Origin: Pseudomonadota bacterium
GTDB taxonomy: Bacteria; Myxococcota_A; UBA796; CAJQPC01
Length of the DNA stretch: 64,000 bases
Direction: 5' to 3'
Assembly: GCA_024228935.1 (NCBI GenBank)
Contig: JAAESX010000210.1
Span: forward strand, 147,457-211,456
Under the pieces are notes generated by a model. It was given only the letters and a program-made list of their open reading frames with translations. It had not been told where the DNA came from and searched no databases. The position numbers were made by a program, and so were the translations under genes. Shown in pieces: positions 1-8,678 of the stretch; within the stretch, counting starts at the first letter, position 1; the number at the start of each line of letters is the position of its first letter.

Positions 1-1433
1 AGGAGCAGGTTCTGGTTCGGGACGTCGCTCGCCCACATGCCTTCGATGTCCGGCGAGCTGCCGACCAGCGGGAACGCGTGCTTGCCGGCGGCCAGGCTCC
101 GGCCCAGGTGCCCCAGGCTGTCTTCGGGCGAGGCGTGGTCGATGTTGGTGCAGTAGATCGACATCGAGCCGTTGCCTTCGTCGACCAGCTCGATGAGCCG
201 GCTCTGCTGGGGGAAGTCGAGCGTGCTGGCCAGCATCAGCTCGAAGTAGCCGTGCTCGTGCTGGGTCTGCGTGTAGTCGACGTTGCTGTGGCCGTGTCCG
301 GTCACGTGCAGCACGACGCTCGGATGGCTGCCCAGGACGGCGACGAACTCGTCTTCCGAGGTGTCGCCGCGCTGCAGGTCCTTGCTGCGGTGGTGGGTCA
401 TCACGATGGCCAGCTCGCCGGCGGCGTCCGCAGCGTCGAGCTCGCCGTCCAACCACGCCAGGGTGTCGGCGTCGATGGCGCCTTCGCTCCCGGCGCCGAC
501 GTCCTCGATCGTGTGGTTCACGGTGTTCACGCCGATGACGCGGAGAGGTAGGGCCGGGTCGGGCAGCACGGAGAACGTCCGCGGACCGATCAGGTCCTCG
601 TACTCCTCCATCGTCAGGACCAGCCGCTCGTCGTCGGCCGGCGTGGGGCCCTCGGTGAGCACCGGCGCCGCTGGATCCGAGCCGTCCCGGTAGCCGTTCG
701 GGAACGTCAGGAACTCATAGACGTCCTCGCCCTGGCTCGCCTCGCGGATGTCCTCGGTGACGGGGCTGAACCCTCCGATGTACATCGCGTCGTGGTTGCC
801 GGCGACCGCGTACCAGGGAGCGTCCAGGCCGTCGCTCTCGAACGGGTCGTTGAAGTCGTTCCCGGGCCCGGCGACGGGGTCGTCCGGCACGCCGCTGTCG
901 GGGTCGATCACCCCTCCGTTCATGGCGGCCAGGAACCACTGGAGCTCGTTCTTCTGGGCGCCGTCGGACAGGTCGCCCGCCAGGAGCGCGAAGTCGTAGG
1001 GGCGGTCGACGGCATCGGAGATGGCCTGGGCCGTGCGGACGTGGGCCTCGAACACCTGGGTCGTGAGGTGACCCTGCGGCCGGTACAGCAGGTCCCAGGC
1101 CGACAGGCGGATGGGGCTCTCCTCGTCGATCAGCTGGGGGTCGGCGGCCTGCCAGATCCAGGCGACGCTCCGGCGCTCGGTGCCCTCGACGAACTCCGGG
1201 ACCAGGGTGTCGTGTTCGACCCAGGTGGACCCGTCCTCGTAGTGCACGCCCAGCCCGTGGTCGGCGTACTCGGTCCAGTCGAAGACCGTGATGGGTGGGG
1301 CGGTGACCACGTTCGGCGCCCAGCGCCCCGTGAGCGTGGTGACGACCTCGCCCAGCTCGTAGGTGACCGGAGGGGGGTCGGCGAGTCCGGAGTCGGTGCT
1401 CGGACCGCTGCATGCCAGGAAGATCGTGAACAT
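1..1433 (-). CDS. Calcineurin-like metallophosphoesterase lipoprotein, 3' end cut by window edge
   Basis: The frame stays open from an ATG at 1433 to the first base of the window, so about 477 residues are seen and the C-terminus is missing. The N-terminus (MFTIFLAC) is a very short hydrophobic stretch ending in a lipobox Cys at residue 8, so this is probably an envelope lipoprotein. Metallophosphoesterase motifs appear in order: GDLSD at residue 153, GNHD at 212, MTHH at 345 and GHGH at 379; these supply the metal ligands in this family. The usual first DxH motif is not obvious. Substrate unknown. It is divergent from the CHASE2/CHAT operon, with 85 bp between starts. Confidence 0.85.
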   Translation of the reverse strand, partial: MFTIFLACSGPSTDSGLADPPPVTYELGEVVTTLTGRWAPNVVTAPPITVFDWTEYADHGLGVHYEDGSTWVEHDTLVPEFVEGTERRSVAWIWQAADPQLIDEESPIRLSAWDLLYRPQGHLTTQVFEAHVRTAQAISDAVDRPYDFALLAGDLSDGAQKNELQWFLAAMNGGVIDPDSGVPDDPVAGPGNDFNDPFESDGLDAPWYAVAGNHDAMYIGGFSPVTEDIREASQGEDVYEFLTFPNGYRDGSDPAAPVLTEGPTPADDERLVLTMEEYEDLIGPRTFSVLPDPALPLRVIGVNTVNHTIEDVGAGSEGAIDADTLAWLDGELDAADAAGELAIVMTHHRSKDLQRGDTSEDEFVAVLGSHPSVVLHVTGHGHSNVDYTQTQHEHGYFELMLASTLDFPQQSRLIELVDEGNGSMSIYCTNIDHASPEDSLGHLGRSLAAGKHAFPLVGSSPDIEGMWASDVPNQNLL

Positions 1434-1500
1434 CCCGCGTGTCGTATCCAGCCCGGTGTAAGCGTGGGCGGCGTCACGTCGTTCTCGGGTCCCGACGCGA

Positions 1501-1506
1501 TACGCT
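1501..1506 (+). promoter_or_regulatory. -10-like hexamer TACGCT for the CHASE2/CHAT operon
   Basis: TACGCT (TAnnnT) lies 12 nt before the ATG at 1519, with a GAGG Shine-Dalgarno-like element in between. No convincing -35 is seen. It matches the hexamer found before many other genes in this window. Confidence 0.35.
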
Positions 1507-1518
1507 TCCGAGGTCCCC

Positions 1519-2286
1519 ATGCTGCTCGCACTCGTCGCCACATCTGCCGCCAGCCCGGCCCTCGTGACCGCCGCCCGCGGCGCGGTCTCGCTTGTCGCGG
1601 AGACGGAGACCCAGCCGGCCGCGCCATACGTCCTGGACGATGCCCACGCCCTGCGCGTCCCCGATGGGGCCGTCGCGGTCGTGCTGTTCGAGGGGCGCGC
1701 CATCCAGGTGACTGGCCCGGCTCTCGTGAAGACCGCCGAGCTGGTCGGTGCAGGGCAGGCGACCGGCCAGGAGCCGAGCGTGCTGGCGGGACTCATCGAG
1801 CGCGGCACCTCGACGAAGCAGGCCGGCGCTACGCGGGCCGGGGGCACCACGCTGAGCCGACCCCTCCAGGGCGCCAAGGTGGCGACGGTGCCGACGTTCT
1901 CGTGGTCCTGCGGGGACTGTGGCGAGGTCGCCATCGAGCTCGCCTCGTTCCTCGACGACGAGGTCGTGTGGATCTCGGCTGGGACGAATACCGTCGCCTA
2001 CGACGGGCCCGCGCTCGAGCCGGGGCCCTACGCGGTGAAGGTCGGCGGCCAGGAGTTCAGCTTCCGCGTCACCGACTCGAGCGCCCAGGACCAGGTCGCC
2101 GCCATCGTGGCCGGGGCCGGCATCAGCGACCCCGTGCTCGCCGCCGAGGTCGGGGCCGGGCTGTACGCCCAGGCCGGTCTCCTCAGCGAGGCGCTCTGGA
2201 CCCTCGACGCGGCTCGGGCCGAACACGACAGCGACGAGCTGGAGGCGCTGACCCGCGAGCTCGAGAAGCGCGCCGGATTGGAGTGA
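1519..2286 (+). CDS. Secreted FecR-like domain protein, first gene of CHASE2/CHAT operon
   Basis: 255 residues starting with a short uncharged signal sequence (MLLALVATSAAS...), so probably exported. Residues about 45-75 (hydrophobic strands around RVPDGAVAVVLFEG) resemble the FecR-type beta fold often found beside CHASE2 sensors; this is a weak match by eye. A CGDC pair occurs mid-protein, and the C-terminal 60 residues look like a helical TPR-like hairpin (QAGLLSEALWTLDAAR). A GAGG sequence precedes the ATG. Its stop overlaps the GTG start of the CHASE2 gene (GTGA), so the two are probably translationally coupled. A role as extracytoplasmic partner of the sensor is inferred. Confidence 0.75.
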   Translation: MLLALVATSAASPALVTAARGAVSLVAETETQPAAPYVLDDAHALRVPDGAVAVVLFEGRAIQVTGPALVKTAELVGAGQATGQEPSVLAGLIERGTSTKQAGATRAGGTTLSRPLQGAKVATVPTFSWSCGDCGEVAIELASFLDDEVVWISAGTNTVAYDGPALEPGPYAVKVGGQEFSFRVTDSSAQDQVAAIVAGAGISDPVLAAEVGAGLYAQAGLLSEALWTLDAARAEHDSDELEALTRELEKRAGLE

Positions 2287-3629
2287 GCCGTCCCTGGTGG
2301 CGTCGCGCGGCGCCGGACGAGGAGTGCGAGGAGCCGGGATCCCATCTCCTCCGGGCCATGGCGTACGAGACCGCCGTGGTGGGGTTCACCGCGCTGGCCG
2401 TCGCGGTGTTGGTGTTCCTGGTCAGCCGGGGCCAGTTCGAGGACCTGTACGTCAAGGCGCGTGGCGTGGCCCCGCCCAGCGACCAGGTCACGCTCGTCTC
2501 CATCGGCGAGGAGGCGCTCTACCTGTGGGAGCCCCACGCCGAGGACCGCACCGTCACCCCCCGCGCGCTCCTGGCCCAGGTCGTCCGGTTCTGCGAGGCC
2601 GCCGGAGCCGAGGTCGTCGTGCTCGACGTCCTGCTCGACCAGCCGGCCGAAGGGGATGCCGCGCTGCTCTCGGCCGCCCAGGCGTTCTCGGGCACGGTCA
2701 TCGCCGCCGAGCGGTTCGTCGAGACCGAGCCCAAGTCCGGCGCACGGTTCCAGGCGGGCATCGCGGACGGGTTCGGTGGGGCCATCTCCGGCGGGTTCGC
2801 GAACCTGCAGGTCGAGGAGCCGTGGCTCTTCAGCGACGCCCAGTTGGTCCGTCGCGCACCGCTCGTCGCCGAGGTCTCGCGGGCGCGCATGTCCGCGATC
2901 TGGCCGCTCAACATCATCGGCGCCGAGCAGGCCGAGGACTACCTCGCCCCGTCGATGACGCTGCTCGCGGCGGTGTCGCTGGCCCACCCGGACGACGCGC
3001 TCGCCCGCATCCAGGCCGGTGACCTCGACCTGCCGGCGCTGCCCACGCCGGTCGAGGAGCCCCTGCTGATCAACTTCCGGGGACCCGAGCGTGCCGACCC
3101 CATCCCGACCATCCGAGCGGCGTCGATCCTGCGCGCGATGGGTCAGACTGCGCTGGCCCAGGAGATGGGCGTGGACATGCCGGTGGTCGTCTCCGACGAG
3201 CTGCGCGGACTGCTCGAGGGGCGGGTCGTCGTCGTCGGACGCGTCGATGCCCAGGCCGACGACCGGTTCGTCACGCCATATGCCTGGCCGCTGCTGGTCG
3301 ACCACGACATGGCCGGCGTGCGCGTCCAGGCCCACGTCATCGACTCGCTTCTGTCCGGCGAGCACATCCGCGTCATCAGCCGACCGCTCTGGATCCTCGG
3401 CGTCCTGCTCGGCGCCGCCGTGCTCGTCAGCCGACGCTTCCTGCGCGACGACGTACACGTGATCGGCTGGATCCTCGTCAGCGGCTTGCTGGTCGCCGTC
3501 GGCGTGTTGACCTTCCGCTGGACCGACGGTCTGGCGCTCGACGCAGGCCCCCCGGTCGGCGGCATCCTGATCCCCTTGGTCTGCACGCACGTGTGGGAGT
3601 GGGCCGTGGACGAATCGAGGCGAACATGA
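2283..3629 (+). CDS. CHASE2-domain membrane sensor protein
   Basis: 448 residues from a GTG whose first bases overlap the upstream TGA stop. One N-terminal transmembrane segment (about residues 28-48) is followed by a long extracytoplasmic region with CHASE2 features: an opening like FEDLYVKARG, then AEVVVLDVLLDQP, INFRGPE and GRVVVVGRVD. At the end, three hydrophobic segments (about residues 365-435) carry it back through the membrane. This is the classic CHASE2 layout, but no kinase, cyclase or other output domain follows; the protein stops after WEWAVDESRRT. Output must therefore come from partners, plausibly the downstream CHAT and rhomboid proteins. Its stop overlaps the next ATG (ATGA). 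Confidence 0.85.
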   Translation: MSRPWWRRAAPDEECEEPGSHLLRAMAYETAVVGFTALAVAVLVFLVSRGQFEDLYVKARGVAPPSDQVTLVSIGEEALYLWEPHAEDRTVTPRALLAQVVRFCEAAGAEVVVLDVLLDQPAEGDAALLSAAQAFSGTVIAAERFVETEPKSGARFQAGIADGFGGAISGGFANLQVEEPWLFSDAQLVRRAPLVAEVSRARMSAIWPLNIIGAEQAEDYLAPSMTLLAAVSLAHPDDALARIQAGDLDLPALPTPVEEPLLINFRGPERADPIPTIRAASILRAMGQTALAQEMGVDMPVVVSDELRGLLEGRVVVVGRVDAQADDRFVTPYAWPLLVDHDMAGVRVQAHVIDSLLSGEHIRVISRPLWILGVLLGAAVLVSRRFLRDDVHVIGWILVSGLLVAVGVLTFRWTDGLALDAGPPVGGILIPLVCTHVWEWAVDESRRT

Positions 3630-4324
3630 CTCTCCTTGCACTGATCTGGTCGCTCTTCGTCGGCGTCGTGCACGCCGATGACACCGTCGCGGTCCTGTAC
3701 TTCGAGAACCGGGGCAACCCGGACCTGGAGCCGCTGAAGGTGGGGCTGGCGCAGATGCTCATCACCGACCTGACCGGCGCCCCCGGTGTCCAGGTCGTCG
3801 AGCGGGCCCAGCTCCAGGCCATCCTGGACGAGCTCGAGCTGGGGCACTCCGGGGCGGTGGATCCGAACAGCGCGGCCAAGGTCGGCAAGCTCCTGGGCGC
3901 CGAGTGGATGCTGATGGGCAGCTACTTCGAGATGGCCGGGACTCTGCGGATCGACGCCCGGCTGGTGAACGTCGAGACCGGCGCCATCGAGCACGCGGCG
4001 GGCCAGAACGGTACGGCGATGGACTTCATGAGCATGGAGAAGGCCCTGGCCGACGACTTCCGCGGTGAGCTCACGAAGCAGGGACGCTCCACTCGGGACG
4101 AGGCCGGCGAGGGGACCGCGGTGGCGGCGGTGGTCGAGACGACGGCGCCCCTGCTGGCCGAGCCGGATCCCGAGGCGCTGGAGGCCGCGGTCGCGTTCTC
4201 CGAGGGGCTCATCTTCATGGACGGCAAGGACGCCCCGCGTGCTCGGGAAGCGTTCCAGAAGGCCATCGATGCGGATCCGAACCTGAAGCCGGCGCAGGAC
4301 GCCCTGGCGGCGCTGGACCTGTGA
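3626..4324 (+). CDS. Exported FlgO/CsgG-like protein with C-terminal TPR-like helix pair
   Basis: 232 residues. The ATG at 3626 was chosen because it overlaps the CHASE2 stop and begins directly with a signal peptide (MTLLALIWSLFVGVVHA|DD). The body (VAVLYFENRG, LKVGLAQMLITDL, VVERAQLQAILDE, AKVGKLLGAEWMLMGSY) matches the FlgO/CsgG fold, in which a small alpha/beta domain of periplasmic or outer-membrane-associated proteins helps assemble surface structures. The C-terminal 50 residues form a TPR-like unit (AREAFQKAIDADPNLKPA). It probably acts in the periplasm as a scaffold for the TPR-CHAT protein encoded next. GTGA overlap with that gene. Confidence 0.8.
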   Translation: MTLLALIWSLFVGVVHADDTVAVLYFENRGNPDLEPLKVGLAQMLITDLTGAPGVQVVERAQLQAILDELELGHSGAVDPNSAAKVGKLLGAEWMLMGSYFEMAGTLRIDARLVNVETGAIEHAAGQNGTAMDFMSMEKALADDFRGELTKQGRSTRDEAGEGTAVAAVVETTAPLLAEPDPEALEAAVAFSEGLIFMDGKDAPRAREAFQKAIDADPNLKPAQDALAALDL

Positions 4325-6870
4325 TCTGGCTCGCCCTGCTGTTGGGGATGACCCCGTTCGAGGCCGGTCAGGACGCCTTCGAGCGCGGTGACCACGCCCA
4401 GGCGCTGGTGCAGTGGAGCCTGGCTGTGGAGGCGGCTCGTGAGAGTGGCGACGCCGCCGCCGAGGACCGCGCGCTGATGGGCGTCGCGGCCACGTACCGG
4501 GCGATGGGCGATGCGCTGGCAGCCGGCGAGGTCCTGGACGAGGTCGGTGGCAACACACCGGCTCTCTCGGTCGCTCGGGGGCTCGTCGCGCTCGACCTGG
4601 CCGATGCCCGCAAGGCCGAGAAGCTCTTCGCCAAGGCCTTCTCCGACGCGCAGGCCGCCGGCGACGTGCACACCGCCGTGAACGCCTCGCTGGACCTGGG
4701 GCTCGCTCGGATGGCGCGGGGCGATCTGGTCGGCGCCGACAAGGCGTTCCGCGGGACGCGGACCCTCGGCGAGGCGCTCGGGGACCCCGGCGTCCAGGCC
4801 GATGCGTGGACGAACCTGGGGCTCGTGGCGCGTCGGAAGGGGCTGCACGGCGACGCTCGGGGGGCGCTGATCCGTGCCGTCGAGCTGTTCCGCGAGGCGG
4901 GTGACGCGACGGGCGAGGCCGATGCGAAGGTCAACCTGGCGCTGGTCCTGCGCGAGCTCGGCAGGATGGCCGAGGCCGAGGACCTGCTCGACGCGGCGCT
5001 GGACCAGGCGCGCTCGCGGAAGGACCTGTTGCGGCAGGCCCGCATCCTCCAGGACCTGGGCGTCCTGCAGCTGGCGGCTGGGGAGCCGGCTCGGGCCCTG
5101 GCCTCGTTCCGTCTGGCCGAGGACGGCTACCGCAAGATCGGGCGCACCGCCGAGGCCAACGGCGCGGCGCTCGATGCGGCGGCGCTCGAGCGGGACGCGG
5201 CGGTCTACCGGGCGCTCCTGGAGACCGAGCTCTCGGATGCGGACCGGGCGACGGCGCTCCTGAACCTGGGCACGCTCACCTCGGATCTGGAGCCCCTGGT
5301 CGAGGCCCGTGGACTGGCCGAGAGGTACGCGCTGCACGACGTGGCCTGGCGTGCGGACGCCGCCATCGGGCGCATCGGGCTCGAGGATCCGGACGGGGAC
5401 CGCCAAGCCGCGGTCGCGACGCTGCGGAGCGCGGTCGATCAGCTGGAGCGCAGCCGCCGGAGCCTGGACGACGCGTCGTCCGCTCGCTTCGTCGGGGACC
5501 ACGAGGACACCTACACGCTGCTCATCGACGCGTTGCTGGTCGACGGGGACAGCGCCGGAGCGTTCCTGTACGCCGAGAAGCTCCAGCTCGCGTCGCTGGG
5601 CGCGGCGCCGGTCCAGGACAGCCCCGCGCTGGCTCGCTACCAGGCGCTGCAGGACGAGCAGCGGTGGATCGTCGAGAAGCTCTCGGCGGCGGCTCCCGAC
5701 TCGGCCCAGCACCAGCTCCTGCAGGAACAGCTGGCCCAGCACCACATGGCCTTCGCCAGCGAGGTCGACGACCTGCGCGCGACCTACGCGGACTTCGACC
5801 AGCTCGTGCGCGTGGACCCCGAGGACCTGGAGGCGGTCCAGAAGGACCTCGAGCCGGGTGTCGTGGTGCTCCAGCCGCTGCTGCTCCCCGACCGGCTGGT
5901 GCTGCTCGTCGTGAAGCGCGACGCGCTGAAGGTCCACACTGTGGACGTGCCGGCCGCGGACGTAGAGCGCACGATGAGCCGCCTCACTCGCAGCCTGCGC
6001 GCCCAGATGATCGACGACACCGAGTGGACCGCGTCGCTGTGTGACCAGCTCGGCGCCTGGCTGATCGAGCCCATCGCCGGCGAGCTCGAGGGAGCGACCA
6101 CGCTCGTCGTCTCGCCGACGGGGTCCTTCCAGCAGCTCCCATTCGCGCTCCTGCGGCGCGACGGCAAGTGGCTCGTCGAGGATGTCGCGGTCGCGAGCGT
6201 CACCCACGTCGGCTCGCTGCGGAAGCGCTCCGCCACCGAGACCGGCTTTCACCTGGCCGGCGAGGACCTGCTGCTGATCGGGAACCCGGATGGCTCGCTG
6301 CCCGCGGCCGAGGACGAGGTCCGAGGCATCGCTTCGGACTGGCCGGGCTCGACGCTGGTCGTCGGGGCGCTCGGCGGGCGCGAGGAGCTCGTCCAGTACA
6401 CGCCGGACAAGACCGCGGTGCACCTCGCCACACATGGCGTCATCGATCCGGACCGGCCGGACCAGTCGTTCCTCGTCATCGGCGACGCGGACAATGGCGG
6501 GCGGCTCTCCTACCGTGAGATCCCCGGGCTCGCCCCGTACCTGTCGGACGCTCGACTCGTGGTGCTGTCGGCGTGCGAGTCGGGCCTCCCGGTCAAGGCA
6601 CCCGAGGCCGAAGGGACCGAGGTCGCGATGCGCATCAACGGTCTGTCGGCACAGTTCCGCCGGGCCGGTGTCGAGACGCTCGTGGCGAGCATGTGGAAGG
6701 TCGACGACGAAGGCACGATGCGCTTGATGAAGGGTTTCTACGAGAACCTGGGCGAAGGGGACGACGTGGCCGAGGCGCTGCGTCAGAGCCAGGTCGCGCT
6801 CATCTCGGACGACGAGCTCGGCCACCCGTGGTTCTGGGCCTCGTTCGTCGTGATGGGGGACTGGCGTTGA
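4321..6870 (+). CDS. TPR-repeat CHAT (caspase HetF associated with TPRs) protease
   Basis: 849 residues from a GTG overlapping the previous stop. Residues 1-14 (MIWLALLLGMTPFE) look like a short signal sequence, so the protein may be periplasmic. About 400 residues of TPR helices follow (repeated A..L..LG..R.A lines), then a linker and a C-terminal CHAT domain. The CHAT domain carries the caspase-like His-Cys dyad: His705 in HLATHGV and Cys752 in LSACESG, followed by LVASMWKVDD and FYENL. CHAT proteins are clan CD peptidases; in separate, type III-E CRISPR and gasdermin systems they cleave protein targets. Here the natural substrate is unknown. Its position between a FlgO-like protein and a rhomboid protease suggests an envelope proteolytic relay. 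Confidence 0.9.
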   Translation: MIWLALLLGMTPFEAGQDAFERGDHAQALVQWSLAVEAARESGDAAAEDRALMGVAATYRAMGDALAAGEVLDEVGGNTPALSVARGLVALDLADARKAEKLFAKAFSDAQAAGDVHTAVNASLDLGLARMARGDLVGADKAFRGTRTLGEALGDPGVQADAWTNLGLVARRKGLHGDARGALIRAVELFREAGDATGEADAKVNLALVLRELGRMAEAEDLLDAALDQARSRKDLLRQARILQDLGVLQLAAGEPARALASFRLAEDGYRKIGRTAEANGAALDAAALERDAAVYRALLETELSDADRATALLNLGTLTSDLEPLVEARGLAERYALHDVAWRADAAIGRIGLEDPDGDRQAAVATLRSAVDQLERSRRSLDDASSARFVGDHEDTYTLLIDALLVDGDSAGAFLYAEKLQLASLGAAPVQDSPALARYQALQDEQRWIVEKLSAAAPDSAQHQLLQEQLAQHHMAFASEVDDLRATYADFDQLVRVDPEDLEAVQKDLEPGVVVLQPLLLPDRLVLLVVKRDALKVHTVDVPAADVERTMSRLTRSLRAQMIDDTEWTASLCDQLGAWLIEPIAGELEGATTLVVSPTGSFQQLPFALLRRDGKWLVEDVAVASVTHVGSLRKRSATETGFHLAGEDLLLIGNPDGSLPAAEDEVRGIASDWPGSTLVVGALGGREELVQYTPDKTAVHLATHGVIDPDRPDQSFLVIGDADNGGRLSYREIPGLAPYLSDARLVVLSACESGLPVKAPEAEGTEVAMRINGLSAQFRRAGVETLVASMWKVDDEGTMRLMKGFYENLGEGDDVAEALRQSQVALISDDELGHPWFWASFVVMGDWR

Positions 6871-8678
6871 GGCCTCGCCTTCGACACGAGGGGGACGACG
6901 TCCCGATCGACCTCAACGATCTGGATGACCGCATCCGGGCCGGTGAGATCCCGGGCCACGCCCAGCTGCGGCACGCTCCGTGGACGGGGAACGAGTTCGT
7001 GCCGCTCTCGCAGCTCGCCGATCTGGCGGACGCCTTCGACGCGCCTCGGGCCCGACTCGGTGCCTGGTTCGCGGCCAGGCGTCTCCCGGTGGCGTCCACG
7101 GTCACGACCCTCGTGGTGCTCGCGTTCGGCCTGCTGCAGCTCTTCTCGGTCGTCCTCCCGCTGGGCGACGAGGGGTACGTCGCGGTCCAGTCGTTCTATG
7201 GCTCGCTGGCGACCGGCCTCGAGGCGCTCGTCTTCGACCAGCGCGTCCTGTCCCCCTGGGGCTCGCAGCTCGCCCACGCCGGCCCGATGCACCTGTTCCC
7301 GAACCTGGCGGTGCTCGGGTACTGCGGCTTCCGTGTGGAGCGAGCGCTCGGCTCGCGTGGCTACGGGCTGGTGGCGGCGGCGGCCCTGTTCTTCGGCGTG
7401 CTGTTCATCGTCCTGTTCCAGCGAAACGCCGTCATCGGCAGCTCGGTCCTGGGCTTCGGGATGTGGGGCGCGCAGCTGGCCATCGGGTTCCGCTACGGCG
7501 ACGGGATCCCGCCGCGTCAGCGCCGCTTCTACGGCTACGGCAACCTGCTGTTCTTCGCGGTGCTCGTCGGGGCCTCGCTCTACCAGGAGACGACCTCGCA
7601 TGTGGCCCATCTCGGGGGCTTCCTGGGCGGCGTGGTCGCCACGTTCGGACTGCGCCCGCCGCACGTCGTCCCTCGGGCCGTGTCGGGGCGTCAAGGCGTG
7701 GTCGCGCTGGCGGTCATCGGCGGGCTGTCCGTCGCGACGCTCCTCATCGGGCCGGTCGTCTCGCGTGTCCCGGTCGCGGCGTGGTGGCCGGCGGAGACCA
7801 TCGTGCTCGAGGATGTGGGCGCGACGCTCGAGGTCCCGGCGCGGCTCCTGCCCGAGGACGGGAGGACCCACGTGGTCAGCGTGCAGGGCATGCCCGCCTG
7901 GACCACCTCGCAGGCCAGCGAGGAGTTCGTCTTCTGCGGCCTGGACACGCTGCGCTGGGAGCGCGCCCTGGCTGGGGACCCGCTGACGGGCGAGGACCTG
8001 GCGTCGCACTGGGGACGTCGCTTGCAGGGCTCGGCGCACCCTGTCGAGGCCCCGGCTCCGCGCGGCCCCGGGTGGACCTCGCACGCGCTGGAGTTCGTCG
8101 ATGCCGAGGGCGACGCGCGGTACCTGTTGGTCGAGCAGCACCTGCTGCGAGGCCGCTACCTGAACCGGCTGGGCTACGTCGTGGCGCTCGACGGTGAGGA
8201 CCCCGGTCCGCGGGCCGAGCTGTTCGACGAGGTCGTCTCCTCGATCGTCGTCGGCGAGCCGCCCACCCTGGCCGCCGCTCGGGACGAGCACCTGCGGAAC
8301 GACGCGTCACCTCGCATTCGGGTCGAGCTGGCGGCGGCCCTGCACGACGTGGGGGACTTCGAGCAGGCGGACGCGCTCTACGCCCTGGTCATCGCCAGCG
8401 AGGGAGACCAGACGCCGCGCGCCGTGTCCGAGCGGCTCGACATGTGGCGGCTCCACCCGGGGGCGTTCCCTCGCACCGAGACGCCGTGGTTCTGGCGCTG
8501 GCTCGAGGACTATCCCTCGGACCGGTCCATCCAGCAGGACGGGGTGCTGTACCTGGCGGCCGTGGGCGACTGCGCGGGGGCGCGGCTCTTCCACGAGGGG
8601 CTCGCGGCCAACCGGCCGGACGCCGTGGAGCTGGTCTCGACGGCCGGGGCCGTCCTGTCCTGCGAGCAGGGCCGCTAG
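6867..8678 (+). CDS. Rhomboid-family intramembrane serine protease with GYF-like N-terminus and soluble C-terminal region
   Basis: 603 residues. The likely start is TTG at 6867, overlapping the CHAT stop as TTGA; no better start lies nearby. Residues about 12-60 (PIDLNDLDDRIRAGEIPG, PLSQLADL) resemble a GYF_2-type docking domain. A rhomboid core follows, with several membrane segments: HLFPN at 142-146 (HxxxN motif), a GSS motif with candidate nucleophile Ser193 (the usual form is GASG) and His248 in AHLGGFLGG. From about residue 300 the protein is soluble, ending in a TPR-like stretch. The stop shares a CTAG with the convergent gene. Catalytic activity is likely but the GSSV variant needs testing. 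Confidence 0.85.
   Translation: MRPRLRHEGDDVPIDLNDLDDRIRAGEIPGHAQLRHAPWTGNEFVPLSQLADLADAFDAPRARLGAWFAARRLPVASTVTTLVVLAFGLLQLFSVVLPLGDEGYVAVQSFYGSLATGLEALVFDQRVLSPWGSQLAHAGPMHLFPNLAVLGYCGFRVERALGSRGYGLVAAAALFFGVLFIVLFQRNAVIGSSVLGFGMWGAQLAIGFRYGDGIPPRQRRFYGYGNLLFFAVLVGASLYQETTSHVAHLGGFLGGVVATFGLRPPHVVPRAVSGRQGVVALAVIGGLSVATLLIGPVVSRVPVAAWWPAETIVLEDVGATLEVPARLLPEDGRTHVVSVQGMPAWTTSQASEEFVFCGLDTLRWERALAGDPLTGEDLASHWGRRLQGSAHPVEAPAPRGPGWTSHALEFVDAEGDARYLLVEQHLLRGRYLNRLGYVVALDGEDPGPRAELFDEVVSSIVVGEPPTLAAARDEHLRNDASPRIRVELAAALHDVGDFEQADALYALVIASEGDQTPRAVSERLDMWRLHPGAFPRTETPWFWRWLEDYPSDRSIQQDGVLYLAAVGDCAGARLFHEGLAANRPDAVELVSTAGAVLSCEQGR

Noticed and set aside
792..2282. Upstream extension of the CHASE2 protein to a start at 792
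   Set aside because: It would read over two other genes; GTG 2283 gives a normal CHASE2 N-terminus and a 4-base overlap.
3922..6825. 967-codon open frame on the minus strand under the CHAT gene
   Set aside because: Antisense shadow caused by high G+C; Arg/Gln/Val-rich translation with no domain, while the plus strand encodes TPR and CHAT motifs.
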